Notes: generated by a model from the letters alone, not told the origin. A stretch of DNA of 64,000 nucleotides from Azospira inquinata (GCF_018905915.1 NZ_CP064782.1:2542001-2606000); one strand, 5' to 3'; shown: positions 9,701-19,610, counted from the first letter of the stretch. Numbers and translations: made by a program.

Positions 9701-10621
9701 TCAGAAGTAGCTCAGGCGGTTTCCCCCCGCCACTTTCGCCCGATACATGGCGCTATCCGCCTGGGCCGTCAATGACAGGGGATCATCCCCGTCCTGGGGA
9801 AAAATGCTGACTCCCACGCTTGCCGTCATGGAAATGGCTGTTGTTCCCAGGGTCATGGGGGCGCTTATTTCGGCCAGCAGGCGATTCAGGGTGCTGTTGC
9901 ATTCCTCGATACCAGCCAGCCCCCAAAGGAGCAGGATGAATTCGTCGCCGCCGATCCGGGCTACTGTATCCCCCTCCCGGACGAAGCGTTGCAGGCGGGA
10001 GGCAAGTTCCACCAATACGGCGTCACCCTCGGCGTGACCGTAGCGGTCGTTGATTTCCTTGAATTTGTCCAGGTCTAGATAGCAGATGGCCAATATCAGG
10101 CCGGTACGCTGGGACTGGGCCATGGCCTGGTGCAATCGGTCCATGAGCAGGATGCGATTGGGCAAGGCCGTTAGCTGGTCGTGGTTGGCGTTTCGCTTCC
10201 ATTCCGTTTGCTGCACCTTCATGGCCGTGATATCCGCCATCATGGCCAGATAAAGGGAAACGCTGCCCAGCCCGTTGCAGATAGCCGAAATATTTATCCG
10301 TACCGCGAACAGTTCCCCTGTCTTGTTACGGTTCCAGAGTTCCCCATGCCACTGCCCGATGTCGTACAGGTCGGCCCACATGGTGACGAAAAAATCCCTG
10401 TCCTGCAGTCCGGATTTCAGTATCCGGGGCGTTTTTCCCAGCAATTCTTCCTTGCTATAGCCGGATAGTTTGCAAAAGGTCGGATTGACTTCGATGATCC
10501 GCTCCCCCGCGTCCGTGATGCATATCCCTTCGCTGGTGTTATTGAAGAGGGAGTCGGCAATGTTCAGCCGCAGATCTTCCGACCATTCCTTCGCTGTCGG
10601 TGATGGGTGGAAAGCTGGCAT
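9701..10621 (-). CDS. PAS-GGDEF diguanylate cyclase
   Basis: A 306-residue soluble sensor/cyclase. Residues about 22-135 form a PAS domain (SLFNNTSEGICITDAGERIIEVNPTF), followed by a GGDEF domain from about 145. The active-site motif GGDEF is intact at 224-228. A canonical inhibitory I-site RxxD (R215-D218) lies exactly five residues before it, so the enzyme should make c-di-GMP and be feedback-inhibited by it. No transmembrane segment and no EAL domain, so the input signal is cytoplasmic, through the PAS pocket. It is transcribed alone and converges with the protease gene. Confidence 0.93.
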   Translation of the reverse strand: MPAFHPSPTAKEWSEDLRLNIADSLFNNTSEGICITDAGERIIEVNPTFCKLSGYSKEELLGKTPRILKSGLQDRDFFVTMWADLYDIGQWHGELWNRNKTGELFAVRINISAICNGLGSVSLYLAMMADITAMKVQQTEWKRNANHDQLTALPNRILLMDRLHQAMAQSQRTGLILAICYLDLDKFKEINDRYGHAEGDAVLVELASRLQRFVREGDTVARIGGDEFILLLWGLAGIEECNSTLNRLLAEISAPMTLGTTAISMTASVGVSIFPQDGDDPLSLTAQADSAMYRAKVAGGNRLSYF

Positions 10622-10743
10622 CGGTTTCCCCTGGCCTAGTGAGTAGGGCTAGCCTACTCCCATTCGGCGGGAAAAGCGCTTGCGGAAATGACGAGGGCAA
10701 GTTTCCCCGGCGCCCGCTCTCCGGGCGGGGGAGGGGGCAGCGC

Positions 10744-11760
10744 CTAATCCTTAGGTTCCGGGGACGCCACGGGCATTTCTTCCACCGGGAGGGCCATCGG
10801 TGCCGGCGCGGGCCAGCGGGCTTTGCGCCAGGCGCTGCGCTCTTTGGTGGAAAGGAAAGTCCAGGCCACCAGGCGGCTCTGCTTTTGGCCCTGGGCCATG
10901 GGCAGGATGCGGGTGGCGGTGGGCTTGACCCGGGCCAGGGCGGCTTCCACGTGGCGCAGGTTTTCCGCCTTGGAGACCAGGGTGGAAAACCACAGGCAGC
11001 GCTTGGGGATGGTGGCGCTTTCCTCGATCATGCGGGTGACAAAGCCCCGTTCTCCCCCCGGATACCAGAGTTCATTGTCCTGACCGCCGAAATTGAGGCG
11101 GGGAGCGGCGCCCCGGGGGGCTCCATGGCCCAGGTGCTTCTGCTTGCGCAGGGCGGCGGCCTGGGCTTCCGCCGGGGAGGCGTGGAAGGGGGGATTGCAC
11201 AGGCTTAAATCAAACTTTTCCCCGGAACGGAGCACCCCGACGAAAATGTGTTCCGCCACGGGCTGGAGGCGCAGGGTGATGGTTTTGCCCAGGCCCGGAT
11301 TGGCGGCCAGGATGCGCTTCACGTTATCCAGGGCCACCGGGTCCGTATCCACCCCCACAAATTGCCAGCCGTATTCCGCCTGGCCAATCAGGGGATAGAC
11401 CCCGTTGGCCCCCACGCCGATGTCCAGCACGTGCAGGCCCGGTCCCCGGGGAATGTCCCCCCGCCGTTCCTCGGCGAGCAAATCCGCCAGATGGTGGATG
11501 AGATCCGCCCGGCCCGGGATGGGGGGGCATAGGTAACCCGGGGGAATGGTCCAGTTGTGTACCCCGTAGGCGGTTTCCAGGAGGGCCCGGTTTAAGGCTT
11601 TGACCGCCTTGGGTTGGGCGAAGTCGATGCTGGGGGTGCCCGCCGGGGTGGTGATTACATGGGCGGCCAGTTCCGGTGCGGCGGCGCAGAGGGTCGGGAA
11701 ATCGTAGCCCTGGCCATGCCGGTTGCGGGAATGGAGCCCGGGTTTGGTGGGAGCGTTCAT
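10744..11760 (-). CDS. rlmF: 23S rRNA (adenine(1618)-N6)-methyltransferase RlmF
   Basis: Transfers a methyl group from SAM to N6 of A1618 of 23S rRNA. The 338-residue sequence has the RlmF N-terminus ([17 protein letters not shown]), the SAM-binding glycine-rich strand ([18 protein letters not shown]) and the NPPF-type catalytic motif ([13 protein letters not shown]) of amino-methyltransferases. It starts 6 bases after the rsgA stop and is the last gene of the M48 protease-rsgA-rlmF unit. Both rsgA and rlmF act on ribosomes, consistent with co-transcription. Confidence 0.93.
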   Translation of the reverse strand: MNAPTKPGLHSRNRHGQGYDFPTLCAAAPELAAHVITTPAGTPSIDFAQPKAVKALNRALLETAYGVHNWTIPPGYLCPPIPGRADLIHHLADLLAEERRGDIPRGPGLHVLDIGVGANGVYPLIGQAEYGWQFVGVDTDPVALDNVKRILAANPGLGKTITLRLQPVAEHIFVGVLRSGEKFDLSLCNPPFHASPAEAQAAALRKQKHLGHGAPRGAAPRLNFGGQDNELWYPGGERGFVTRMIEESATIPKRCLWFSTLVSKAENLRHVEAALARVKPTATRILPMAQGQKQSRLVAWTFLSTKERSAWRKARWPAPAPMALPVEEMPVASPEPKD

Positions 11761-11766
11761 GGGAAT

Positions 11767-12693
11767 TTATTCCTGGGCGGCCTGATACAGGCTGCGGAAG
11801 ACGGACCAGCGCCGGGGATGGATGAGGCCAGCGTCCAGGGCGGTGTGCAGGGCGCAGTCCGGTTCCCGGTCGTGGCGGCAATCCCGGAAACGGCACTGGC
11901 CCAGATGGGCTCGTAGTTCGGGAAAGGCCTGCTCCAACTCGGCCCGGCTTAAATGGCCCAGGCCGAATTCCTGGAGTCCGGGGGAGTCGATGAGGTCGGA
12001 ATGGGCGTCCAGATGGTAGAGCCGGGCGTGGGTGGTGGTGTGCTTGCCCGAATCCAGGGCGGCGGAAATTTCCCGGGTGGCGGCCTGGGCGCCGGGTACC
12101 AGGGCATTTACCAGGGTGGATTTGCCCATGCCGGACTGGCCCACCAGCACACTTACTTCCCCTTGCAGCAGGGGCCGCAGGGCGGCAGCCCCCTGGTCCC
12201 GGGCGGCCAGTTCCAGAATCGGGTAGCCCAGGGCGGCGAAGGGGGCCAGGGCTTGGCGGGCGGCGGGGAGCCGCTCCGCCAGGTCGCACTTGTTGAGGAG
12301 AATGTGGTGCTTCAGCCCCTGGCTTTCCGCCGCCACTAGGCAGCGGCTGATCAGGTCATCGCTGAAGGCCGGTTCCGTGGCGGCCACCACCAGCACCTGG
12401 GTCACATTGGCGGCGATGAGCTTTTCCCGGAATTCGTTGGAGCGGTAGAGCAGGGACTGGCGCGGGGCGATGCGCTCCACCACCCCCTGGCCCTTGGCCG
12501 GGAGGCTGATTTCCACCCGGTCGCCGCAGGCCAGCTCGCTTTTTTTGCCCCGGGTGAAACAGGGCAGGGGCGGGGCTTCCGGCTCGTCATCCAGTTCCAC
12601 CAGATAGTGGCGGCCATGGGCGGCGATTACCCGACCGTTATGCCGTTCCCCAGGGGGGGCCGGGGAGCGGGGCGGGGCCTTGGGGGGGCTCAA
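11767..12693 (-). CDS. rsgA: Ribosome small-subunit-dependent GTPase RsgA
   Basis: A circularly permuted GTPase that assists late 30S maturation. Domains in order: an N-terminal OB-fold (NGRVIAAHGRHYLVEL), a permuted G domain with G4 NKCD (LLNKCDLAERL) before the P-loop G1 (GQSGMGKSTLVNAL) and G3 (DSPGLQEFGL), and a C-terminal zinc knuckle C-x4-C-x-H-x5-C (CRFRDCRHDREPDC). The 308-residue length is normal. Its ATG overlaps the M48 protease stop by 4 bases (ATGA), so the two are translationally coupled. Confidence 0.95.
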   Translation of the reverse strand: MSPPKAPPRSPAPPGERHNGRVIAAHGRHYLVELDDEPEAPPLPCFTRGKKSELACGDRVEISLPAKGQGVVERIAPRQSLLYRSNEFREKLIAANVTQVLVVAATEPAFSDDLISRCLVAAESQGLKHHILLNKCDLAERLPAARQALAPFAALGYPILELAARDQGAAALRPLLQGEVSVLVGQSGMGKSTLVNALVPGAQAATREISAALDSGKHTTTHARLYHLDAHSDLIDSPGLQEFGLGHLSRAELEQAFPELRAHLGQCRFRDCRHDREPDCALHTALDAGLIHPRRWSVFRSLYQAAQE

Positions 12694-13979
12694 TGGGCGG
12701 TCCCCTGGGCCTTGAGAGCCCGGAGATGGCCGATGCGCAAGGCTGCCGGCGGGTGGGAATCGTAGAACAAGGAATGGAGCGGGTCCGGGGTCAGGGTAGA
12801 GGCGTTGTCCTCATACAGCTTCACTAGGGCGTGGATCAGTTCCTCTCCGTCCGCATGTTCCGCCGCATAGGCGTCCGCCTGATATTCGTGGCGCCGGGAC
12901 AGGAGGCTGCCCAGGGGGGTGAAGAGGAAGGTGAAGACGGGCACCACCAGGAAAAAGAGAATCAGGGCCAGGGCCGTGTTCTGGGCCTGAACCCCCAGGC
13001 CGGCGTAGAACCAGGGGGCGCTGATGAGCTGGCCCAGCACCCAGAGAAAGCCCAGGGACATGAGGAACAGAAGGACGATGCGCTGCACGATATGGCGCCG
13101 CTTGAAGTGGCCCAATTCGTGGGCCAGCACCGCTTCCGCCTCCCGGGGGGCGAGCCGGTTGATCAGGGTGTCGAAAAAGACGATGCGCTTGTTGTTGCCG
13201 AAGCCGGTGAAGTAGGCGTTGCCGTGGGCGCTGCGCTTGGAACCGTCCATGACAAAGAGGCCGGAGGCGGCAAAGCCGCAGCGGCTGAGTAGGCCCAGGA
13301 TGCGCTCCTTCAGCTCCCCGTCTTCCAGGGGGGTGAATTTGTTAAAGAGGGGGGCGATCCAGGTGGGGTAGATGAACAGGAGCAGGAGATTGAAGGCGCT
13401 CCAGAACAGCCAGACGTAGAACCACCAGTAGGCGCCCATGTGGGCCATGAGCCAGAGCACGGCCAGGAGCACCGGGGTGCCGATGACCAGGCCGATCAGG
13501 GTGCTTTTCAGCAAATCCCCGAAAAAGAGCCCCAGGCTCATGCGGTTGAATCCGAAGCGCTGCTCCAGGACAAACTGGCGATAGAGGCCGAAGGGCAGAT
13601 CCACCAGGCTGGAGATGACCGTGACGCTGAAAATCAGGGCGATACCGTAGGCGTAGCCCGGCGCGGCGCCGGGGGCCACCAGTTGGCTGCTCCAGAAACC
13701 GTGCAGGGCTTCCAGGCCGCCTCCCAGGGTAAAGACCAGGAGCAGAGCCGTATCCGCCAGGGTTTGGTAAATGCCCAGGGTGCCCCGGGCCCGGGTGTAG
13801 TCCGCCGCTTTCTGGTGGGCGGCCAGGGCAATGCGGTCGGCAAATTCGGGGGGGACGGCCTGGCGGTGGGCCAGAACATGGGCCATCTGGCGCCGGGCCA
13901 GCCAGAGACGGACGCCCAGGCTGAGGGCCAGGGCCAGGAGGAAGAGGAGGCGGAAGGGGGAAATAAAGTCGTTGGGCAT
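12690..13979 (-). CDS. M48 family zinc metallopeptidase (Ste24/CAAX-protease type)
   Basis: A 429-residue inner-membrane protein with several hydrophobic segments (near residues 8-25, 65-85, 100-125, 150-200 and 290-350). It carries the zinc motif HELGH (EAVLAHELGHFKRRH) and the downstream Glu ligand region (RRHEYQADAYAAEHA). The layout matches the Ste24-type subfamily of M48 rather than HtpX. The likely role is membrane-protein quality control, as prenylated substrates are not known in bacteria. It is the first gene of the unit leading into rsgA and lies only 44 bases from the divergent orn gene. Confidence 0.9.
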   Translation of the reverse strand: MPNDFISPFRLLFLLALALSLGVRLWLARRQMAHVLAHRQAVPPEFADRIALAAHQKAADYTRARGTLGIYQTLADTALLLVFTLGGGLEALHGFWSSQLVAPGAAPGYAYGIALIFSVTVISSLVDLPFGLYRQFVLEQRFGFNRMSLGLFFGDLLKSTLIGLVIGTPVLLAVLWLMAHMGAYWWFYVWLFWSAFNLLLLFIYPTWIAPLFNKFTPLEDGELKERILGLLSRCGFAASGLFVMDGSKRSAHGNAYFTGFGNNKRIVFFDTLINRLAPREAEAVLAHELGHFKRRHIVQRIVLLFLMSLGFLWVLGQLISAPWFYAGLGVQAQNTALALILFFLVVPVFTFLFTPLGSLLSRRHEYQADAYAAEHADGEELIHALVKLYEDNASTLTPDPLHSLFYDSHPPAALRIGHLRALKAQGTAH

Positions 13980-14023
13980 GAAGCTGTGCGAAAATATGGG
14001 CTTTGATAAGCAAGTGGCGAATT

Positions 14024-14569
14024 ATGGCACAGGACGCAAACCACCTCGTCTGGCTGGATATGGAAATGACCGGTCTGGAACCGGATCGGGATCGGATTCT
14101 GGAATTGGCCATGATCGTGACCGACGGGAATCTCAATCCCCTGGCCCAATCCCCGGTGTGGGTGGTGCATCAGAGCGACACGGTGCTGGACGCCATGGAT
14201 GACTGGAACAAGAACACCCATGGCAAGTCCGGCCTCATTGACCGGGTCAAGGCCTCGCCCCTGGACGAAGGGGCGGTGGAAGCCCAGGCCCTGGCCTTCA
14301 TGGCCCAATGGGTGCCCGCCCGGGCCACCCCCATGTGCGGCAATTCCATCGGCCAGGACCGGCGTTTCATGGCCCGCTACATGCCCAAGTTGGAAGACTG
14401 GTTCCATTACCGCAACCTGGATGTGAGCACCCTCAAGGAACTGTGCCGCCGCTGGCGCCCGGACATCGCCCAGGGCCTGAAAAAGAAGGGCCTGCACACG
14501 GCCCTGGCCGATATTGAGGAATCCATCGAGGAACTGCGCTATTACCGGGAGCATTTTCTCAAGGTTTGA
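14024..14569 (+). CDS. orn: Oligoribonuclease Orn
   Basis: A 3'-5' exonuclease that degrades 2-5-mer RNAs and the c-di-GMP breakdown product pGpG, which links it to the GGDEF enzyme nearby. DEDDh motifs are present: LDMEMTGL (D, E), the central D in [17 protein letters not shown], and the terminal [14 protein letters not shown] (H, D). ATG 14024 ([17 protein letters not shown]) is the family start; an upstream TTG at 14003 would add seven residues. The 181-residue length is normal. It is divergent from the M48 protease gene. Confidence 0.96.
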   Translation: MAQDANHLVWLDMEMTGLEPDRDRILELAMIVTDGNLNPLAQSPVWVVHQSDTVLDAMDDWNKNTHGKSGLIDRVKASPLDEGAVEAQALAFMAQWVPARATPMCGNSIGQDRRFMARYMPKLEDWFHYRNLDVSTLKELCRRWRPDIAQGLKKKGLHTALADIEESIEELRYYREHFLKV

Positions 14570-14629
14570 GGCAAGATACGGCCTAAGCGAAAGACATACT
14601 AAGAACCGATTAACTCAGGGGGCAAGACG

Positions 14630-15283
14630 ATGAGATTTGTAGGACGAATGGGATTGGCCGCGGTGGCCTTGTTTGCAACCCTAGGCTTTTCCCCGGCCAT
14701 GGCCCAGGTGACGGCCCAACAGACGGCGGCCCAGAACCGCCTTAAAACTGTCCTGGCCGATCCCAACGCCACCCGTGCGGCGGTGGTGGCAGGCAAAAAG
14801 GCCTCCTTTTTCTGCGCCAACTGCCACGGGGAAGACGGCAATAGCCGCTATCCGGAAGTGCCCAATCTGGCCGGCCAGCACCCGGTCTATCTGCTGGAAC
14901 AGATCCGGAAATTCGGCTCCGGCCAGCGCAAAGACCAGTTCATGCAGGGCCTGATCAAGGTGCTGAGCGAAGAAGAACAGGTGCAGATCGCCGTCTATTT
15001 CGCCGAATCCAAGGTCAAGCCCGGGCGCTCCGACGCGGCGCTGGCGGCCCAGGGCAAGAACCTCTTCGGCAAGCTCTGCGTGCGCTGTCACGGAGAACAG
15101 GCCCGGGGCGCCGAGGCCATTCCCCGGCTGGCGGGCCAGCAGCGGGAATACCTGACCAAGTCCATTACCCGCTACCGGGACAAGACCGGGGAACGGATCA
15201 ACACCCTGATGCAGATTGCCACGGCCCCCTTGAACAATGGGGACATTGCCGCCATTACCGCCTATCTGACCAGCCTCAAATAA
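14630..15283 (+). CDS. Diheme cytochrome c4-type protein
   Basis: A 217-residue periplasmic electron carrier. A Sec signal peptide (MRFVGRMGLAAVALFATLGF, cut after AMA) is followed by two homologous c-type halves. Each half has a CxxCH heme site (CANCH and CVRCH) with the typical PxLAGQ segment (VPNLAGQHPVYL, IPRLAGQQREYL) and a Met likely to be the sixth ligand (KDQFMQGL, NTLMQIA). This is the cytochrome c4 layout, normally feeding terminal oxidases such as cbb3. A strong terminator follows directly. Confidence 0.92.
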   Translation: MRFVGRMGLAAVALFATLGFSPAMAQVTAQQTAAQNRLKTVLADPNATRAAVVAGKKASFFCANCHGEDGNSRYPEVPNLAGQHPVYLLEQIRKFGSGQRKDQFMQGLIKVLSEEEQVQIAVYFAESKVKPGRSDAALAAQGKNLFGKLCVRCHGEQARGAEAIPRLAGQQREYLTKSITRYRDKTGERINTLMQIATAPLNNGDIAAITAYLTSLK

Positions 15284-15320
15284 GGATGGCCGGGCTGAAC
15301 GCCCGGTTTCCCCTTTCCCT

Positions 15321-15358
15321 AAAACGCCCCGGAGCAATGCGCCCGGGGCGTTTTGTTT
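15321..15358 (+). terminator. Rho-independent terminator after cytochrome c4
   Basis: A perfect 12-bp stem (AAAACGCCCCGG at 15321-15332 with CCGGGGCGTTTT at 15343-15354), a 10-base loop and a T-rich tail (TTTTGTTT). It lies 38 bases after the cytochrome stop. Confidence 0.93.
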
Positions 15359-15359
15359 G

Positions 15360-15702
15360 GGGGGCGGAAGGCCGGTTGGGGGGGTGAGGGAGGGGCGGTC
15401 GTATTTCCAGGGGAAGCAGCGGCGTTTCGAATCGCGGAGACCGGCAGGTCTGGATGTATCGGATTGGGCGCCGGGCTGGCGGAGTCGGCAGGCCGCTTCG
15501 GTGGGAATGGCGGGGGTATGAATGTGGGGGGCTGGGGGCGGCTAAGACCCGTGGGTCTGGCGTTGGACCATGGGTTTCCTCCGCTTTGGCCGCTATCCGA
15601 GATTGGATGACTTGGGGCAGTTTCTCCCCGCCCCGCCCCCCGATCCCAGGCCCTTAGCTGGCTAGGGCCCGGATTGGGCGTTGGGGAGCGGCCCTGCTGG
15701 GG
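15360..15702. other. Non-coding region between convergent transcription units
   Basis: About 340 bases between the cytochrome terminator and the end of the leftward glycosyltransferase gene. Short open frames at 15353-15610 and 15454-15657 are glycine/arginine-rich with no family character and no ribosome site. I see no gene, no clear terminator for the leftward gene and no repeat. Confidence 0.5.
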
Positions 15703-17316
15703 CTAGCGCTTATACAGGCGGAGTTTTTCCGAGCGGTCTCCAGGCCGGCTACCTTCCCAGACCGGTTGCCAGCCTTCTCCGGGGGAACGGTCGTCCCGGG
15801 GCTGGCCCAGGGTGATGAGCCAGCGGCATTGCTTGCCCGCGCTGCTATTGGCCCGCCGGGTGATGATGCCGGAAAAGTAATCCAGGGAGGCCCGCTGGGC
15901 TTCCCCCAGGCCCCGGGCTGCCACGCAGCCGTGGTTTGGCGGGAGCTGGGAGGACAGGGCTTCCGCCACCGGACGGTAGCTCTTGCCGTAGTCGATCCAG
16001 GGGGTCCACAACACCATGGTGAGGAGCCAGAACAGGGACAAACCGGCGGTCCACCGGGTCAGGCCCCGGAACGGGGAGCGGGGCGTGGCTCGGAGAAAGA
16101 TCAGCCAGCCGATAGTGGCCACCAGGGCTACCCCGGCCTGGAGCCAGGAAAACTGGGCCATAAAGCCCGGTTCCAGCTTGGCGAAATTGAAGGCGATCTG
16201 CTTGGGGACTTGGAAGACCATGGCCACCCAGCCCAGCCAGATGAGTCCGGCGGCAAAGGTGAAGGTCATGATGCCGAACCAGTCCAGGGCGTTGGCGGCG
16301 CCCCGGCGCAGGCGCGTTACCCCGGCGGTGGCCAGCAGGGCCAGGGGCGGCAGGAGGGGCAGGGCGGAGGCGCTGCTAGGCACCTCCGTGGCGGCCTGTA
16401 CCAGCCAGGCGGCCAGGAAAGCGAGGAGGGGCAGGAGCAGGGCGGGGCGGGACCATTCCCGGCGCAGGGTCCAGAGGGACCAGAGGGCCAGGGGCAGGGC
16501 GGGCCAGCCATACCAGGGCAGCATGGCCCCCAGTTCCCCGAAATGTTTGGCCAGGGCGGCGAAGCGGCCGATCTGCCGCCATTCCCCGGACCACCAGTAG
16601 GCCAGATGGTCCGGCGCCTGATAGTAGAGGGTGAGGGGCCAGAGGCCGCCGATGGCCAGGCCCAGGATCAGTCCCAATAGGGCGCCCAGGGCCGCCAGCC
16701 GGGCTTCCCGGGCAAACCAGGGGGCCAGCAGCAAGGGCGGCAGCAGGGCCAGGCTGGGGGCGATGCCCACGGACAGCAGGGCTAGACCCAGGCCGCCAGC
16801 GAAGACCAGTCCGCCCCCCAGGGGACGGCGCAACAACAGGCAGAGGCCCCAGAGGGCCAGGCTTTGTCCGGCCAGGAAGGCGATGCCCGGCTGAACCTGG
16901 TGAATGTGCACCAGGAGGCCCAGGGTGCCTGCCAGCATCAGGGGCGCGGCCCGCTGTTCGTCCCGGCCATAGAGTTCCCGGCCGGCGCCACCCAGGGCTC
17001 CCAGGGCCAGCAGGCCGAACAGGGCGGAGGCCAGACGGGCCCCGTCCGGGGGCAGGAGCAGCCAGGTGGTGGCTTTGGCGCAGAGGGCGGCGACGCCGTA
17101 ATAGAGGGGGGCTTCCCGCCAGGGGCTGTCCGCCAGATGGGGGGTGAGCCAGTTGCCTTCCCGGAGCAGGTTCCAGACCACGCCGAAATGGGCGGCGTCT
17201 TCCAGTTTCCAGGGATCGTGGCCGATCAGACCGGGTAGAAGAAAGACAGCCAGCAACAGGCCCAGGGGCCAGCCGGCCAGGGGCAACGTCAATTCCTTAC
17301 GGGGCGATGAAGTCAT
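15703..17316 (-). CDS. ArnT-like glycosyltransferase family 39 membrane protein
   Basis: A 537-residue polytopic inner-membrane protein with about a dozen hydrophobic segments. The first periplasmic loop (GHDPWKLEDAAHFGVVWNLL, then GNWLTPHLADSPWREAPLYY) follows the GT39/PMT and ArnT pattern in which acidic residues contact the polyprenyl-phosphate sugar. The C-terminal part (about 430-537) is a soluble periplasmic domain. Such enzymes move a sugar from undecaprenyl phosphate to lipid A, protein or another acceptor; the substrate here cannot be told. No polymyxin-resistance arn genes are adjacent. Confidence 0.82.
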   Translation of the reverse strand: MTSSPRKELTLPLAGWPLGLLLAVFLLPGLIGHDPWKLEDAAHFGVVWNLLREGNWLTPHLADSPWREAPLYYGVAALCAKATTWLLLPPDGARLASALFGLLALGALGGAGRELYGRDEQRAAPLMLAGTLGLLVHIHQVQPGIAFLAGQSLALWGLCLLLRRPLGGGLVFAGGLGLALLSVGIAPSLALLPPLLLAPWFAREARLAALGALLGLILGLAIGGLWPLTLYYQAPDHLAYWWSGEWRQIGRFAALAKHFGELGAMLPWYGWPALPLALWSLWTLRREWSRPALLLPLLAFLAAWLVQAATEVPSSASALPLLPPLALLATAGVTRLRRGAANALDWFGIMTFTFAAGLIWLGWVAMVFQVPKQIAFNFAKLEPGFMAQFSWLQAGVALVATIGWLIFLRATPRSPFRGLTRWTAGLSLFWLLTMVLWTPWIDYGKSYRPVAEALSSQLPPNHGCVAARGLGEAQRASLDYFSGIITRRANSSAGKQCRWLITLGQPRDDRSPGEGWQPVWEGSRPGDRSEKLRLYKR

Positions 17317-17355
17317 GGCAGGATGGGCGAGGGGAGACGGGGCGGGGCCCCAAAC

Positions 17356-17384
17356 AAAAAAGGCAGCCCCAGGCTGCCTTTTTT
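17356..17384 (-). terminator. Bidirectional rho-independent terminator downstream of rpmE
   Basis: A stem with A6 + GGCAGCC (17356-17368) pairing with GGCTGCC + T6 (17372-17384) around a 3-base loop. The A-run and T-run make it usable in both directions. It sits 25 bases after the rpmE stop on the minus strand and is probably the end of that unit. Confidence 0.92.
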
Positions 17385-17409
17385 AAACTTCGGTACTGGG
17401 AAAGCCGTA

Positions 17410-17625
17410 TTAAGCGGACTTGCGCAGATTGCCGAACTTTTGGTTGAATTTTTCAACGCGACCGGCGGTATCCACAATCTTTTGCTTGCCGGTGTAGAAG
17501 GGGTGGCAGGCAGAGCAGACTTCCACGTGCAGGGGCTTGCCCAGGGTGGATTTGGTGGTGAAGGTGTTGCCGCAGGAGCAGGTGACCTGAAGGTCTTCGT
17601 ATTCGGGGTGGATACCGGGTTTCAT
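17410..17625 (-). CDS. rpmE: 50S ribosomal protein L31, zinc-binding form
   Basis: A 71-residue L31 with the four zinc-ligand cysteines of the C+ form (CSCG near residue 16 and CSACHPFY near residue 37), so this is the zinc-replete paralogue rather than the Zur-induced type. Good Shine-Dalgarno (AAAGGA) before ATG 17625. It lies downstream of rho on the same strand, an arrangement common in proteobacteria, and ends in a strong terminator. Confidence 0.97.
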   Translation of the reverse strand: MKPGIHPEYEDLQVTCSCGNTFTTKSTLGKPLHVEVCSACHPFYTGKQKIVDTAGRVEKFNQKFGNLRKSA

Positions 17626-17752
17626 TTAAATGTCCTTTCGAATCTCTCGGCCGGCGGATGTGACCGGCCCCGGGAAACGCGTGATTATCCTGGAAAAAAC
17701 CAGGATTGGCAAACGCTGTGTGAAACGTTGGGGGAAATGGAGCCAGGGCCCT

Positions 17753-19012
17753 TTAGCCACGCCGCATGGCGTCGAAGAATTCCCCGTTGGTCTTGGTGGC
17801 TTTCACCTTGTCCAGAAGGAATTCCATGGCTTCCAGGTCGTCCATGTTGTAGAGCAGCTTGCGCAGTACCCACATTTTTTGCAGCACGTCGGGCTTGAGC
17901 AGCAACTCTTCCCGGCGGGTGCCGGAACGGTTCACGTTAATGGCCGGGTAGATGCGTTTTTCCGCCATACGCCGGTCCAGGTGGATTTCCATGTTGCCCG
18001 TGCCCTTGAATTCTTCGTAGATCACGTCGTCCATGCGGGAGCCGGTTTCGACCAGGGCGGTGGCAATAATGGTGAGGGAGCCGCCTTCCTCAATGTTCCG
18101 GGCGGCGCCGAAGAAGCGCTTGGGCTTTTGCAGGGCGTTGGCGTCCATGCCCCCGGTGAGCACCTTGCCGGAGGCGGGCTGCACCGTGTTGTAGGCCCGG
18201 GCCAGACGGGTGATGGAGTCCAGCAGGATGACCACATCCTTTTTGTGTTCCACTAGGCGCTTGGCCTTTTCAATGACCATTTCCGCTACCACCACGTGGC
18301 GGGTAGCCGGTTCGTCGAAGGTGGAGGCCACCACTTCGCCCCGCACCGTGCGCTGCATTTCCGTCACTTCTTCCGGACGTTCGTCGATGAGCAGGACGAT
18401 GAGATGGACATCCGGATGATTGGCCGTAATGGCGTGGGCGATGTGTTGCAGCATCACCGTCTTCCCGGACTTGGGGGGCGCCACCAGCAGGCCGCGTTGG
18501 CCTTTGCCGATGGGGGAAATCATGTCCACGATGCGGGAAGTGGTGTTTTCCTCAGCCCGAATGTCCCGTTCCAGCTTCAGGTGTTCCGTGGGATGGAGGG
18601 GGGTGAGGTTTTCAAAGAGAATCTTGCTCTTGCAGGCTTCCGGCGGCTCGTAGTTGATCCGATCCACTTTTACCAGGGCGAAGTACCGTTCTCCGTCCTT
18701 GGGGGTACGGATTTCCCCTTCGATGGTGTCCCCGGTGTGCAGATTGAAGCGACGGATCTGGGAGGGGGAGACATAAATGTCATCCGTACTGGCCAGATAG
18801 GAAGTGTCCGGGGAGCGGAGAAAGCCGAAACCGTCGGGCAGGACTTCCAGGACGCCGTCGCCGAAAATGCTCTCGCCGCGTTTGGCGTGCTTTTTCAGCA
18901 GGGCAAAAATCAGTTCCTGCTTGCGCAGGCGGTTGGCACCCTCGATTTCATTGGTGACAGCCATCTCCAGCAGTTGGCTGACATGGAGGGTCTTCAGTTC
19001 GGATAGATGCAT
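17753..19012 (-). CDS. rho: Transcription termination factor Rho
   Basis: A 419-residue hexameric RNA-dependent ATPase. Residues 1-45 are the N-terminal helical domain ([19 protein letters not shown]). Residues 50-125 are the cold-shock-like primary RNA site ([21 protein letters not shown]). The ATPase core holds a Walker A (VAPPKSGKT), a Walker B region ([16 protein letters not shown]) and the Q/R loops. No insertion in the N-terminal region, unlike actinobacterial Rho. The 271-base leader between trxA and rho is consistent with the autoregulated leaders known for rho, but I see no proof here. Confidence 0.98.
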   Translation of the reverse strand: MHLSELKTLHVSQLLEMAVTNEIEGANRLRKQELIFALLKKHAKRGESIFGDGVLEVLPDGFGFLRSPDTSYLASTDDIYVSPSQIRRFNLHTGDTIEGEIRTPKDGERYFALVKVDRINYEPPEACKSKILFENLTPLHPTEHLKLERDIRAEENTTSRIVDMISPIGKGQRGLLVAPPKSGKTVMLQHIAHAITANHPDVHLIVLLIDERPEEVTEMQRTVRGEVVASTFDEPATRHVVVAEMVIEKAKRLVEHKKDVVILLDSITRLARAYNTVQPASGKVLTGGMDANALQKPKRFFGAARNIEEGGSLTIIATALVETGSRMDDVIYEEFKGTGNMEIHLDRRMAEKRIYPAINVNRSGTRREELLLKPDVLQKMWVLRKLLYNMDDLEAMEFLLDKVKATKTNGEFFDAMRRG

Positions 19013-19283
19013 GGCGCTACGAGCGTAATGGGGAGCTTTTCAGCAAAAGGCGCGGAGACTTCCGCGGTGGATGGGATATGGGTATGGCGTTAGGGCCGAC
19101 GTCGCGGCGGACTACACAGGAATCAGAGAATCGGAAGAGAGGGTTCCCGGGCAGGAAGCGGGGGAACGGCCTGAAAGTCTTGCCGGGAAGTTGTTATTGG
19201 TTTCCGGGGAGGAGGGCGGATCTTTTTGGGATCAGGCGCCCCTACAGAGGGCGCAAGGCTTTCAGGCGCGGAGACTAAAGGCT
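19013..19283. other. rho leader / trxA-rho intergenic region
   Basis: A 271-base gap between two leftward genes. In other proteobacteria the rho leader is a site of Rho autoregulation. Here I see a short hairpin (GGCGCCCC/GGGCGC region near 19230-19252) with no T-run in the minus direction, so no intrinsic terminator for trxA can be called. Confidence 0.35.
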
Positions 19284-19610
19284 TTACAGGTTGCTGTCAA
19301 TAAAAGCGGTCAACTGGGATTTGGACAGGGCGCCCACCTTGGTGGCTTCCACGTTGCCGCCCTTGAACAGCATCAGGGTGGGAATACCACGGATGCCGTA
19401 TTTGGCCGGCGTCTTTTGGTTTTCGTCGATGTTCAGCTTGGCCACTTTCAGCTTGCCGGCGTATTCGCCAGCCACTTCGTCCAGGATCGGGGCGATCATT
19501 TTGCAGGGACCGCACCATTCAGCCCAATAGTCCACCAGGACCGGTTCGGAAGACTGCAGCACTTCGGCATCGAAGGCGTCGTCGGTGACGTAATGGATGT
19601 GTTCGCTCAT
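19284..19610 (-). CDS. trxA: Thioredoxin 1
   Basis: A 108-residue classical thioredoxin with the redox-active WCGPC motif ([14 protein letters not shown]) and the cis-proline region ([11 protein letters not shown]). It reduces protein disulfides in the cytoplasm with electrons from thioredoxin reductase. An AAGGGA ribosome site precedes ATG 19610. It lies upstream of rho on the same strand, a conserved trxA-rho order, and is divergent from fdxA. Confidence 0.97.
   Translation of the reverse strand: MSEHIHYVTDDAFDAEVLQSSEPVLVDYWAEWCGPCKMIAPILDEVAGEYAGKLKVAKLNIDENQKTPAKYGIRGIPTLMLFKGGNVEATKVGALSKSQLTAFIDSNL

Noticed and set aside
15421..15445. TTCGAATC-like T-loop sequence suggesting a tRNA
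   Set aside because: No acceptor, anticodon or D stem can be assembled around it, and it lacks an invariant T-arm stem.
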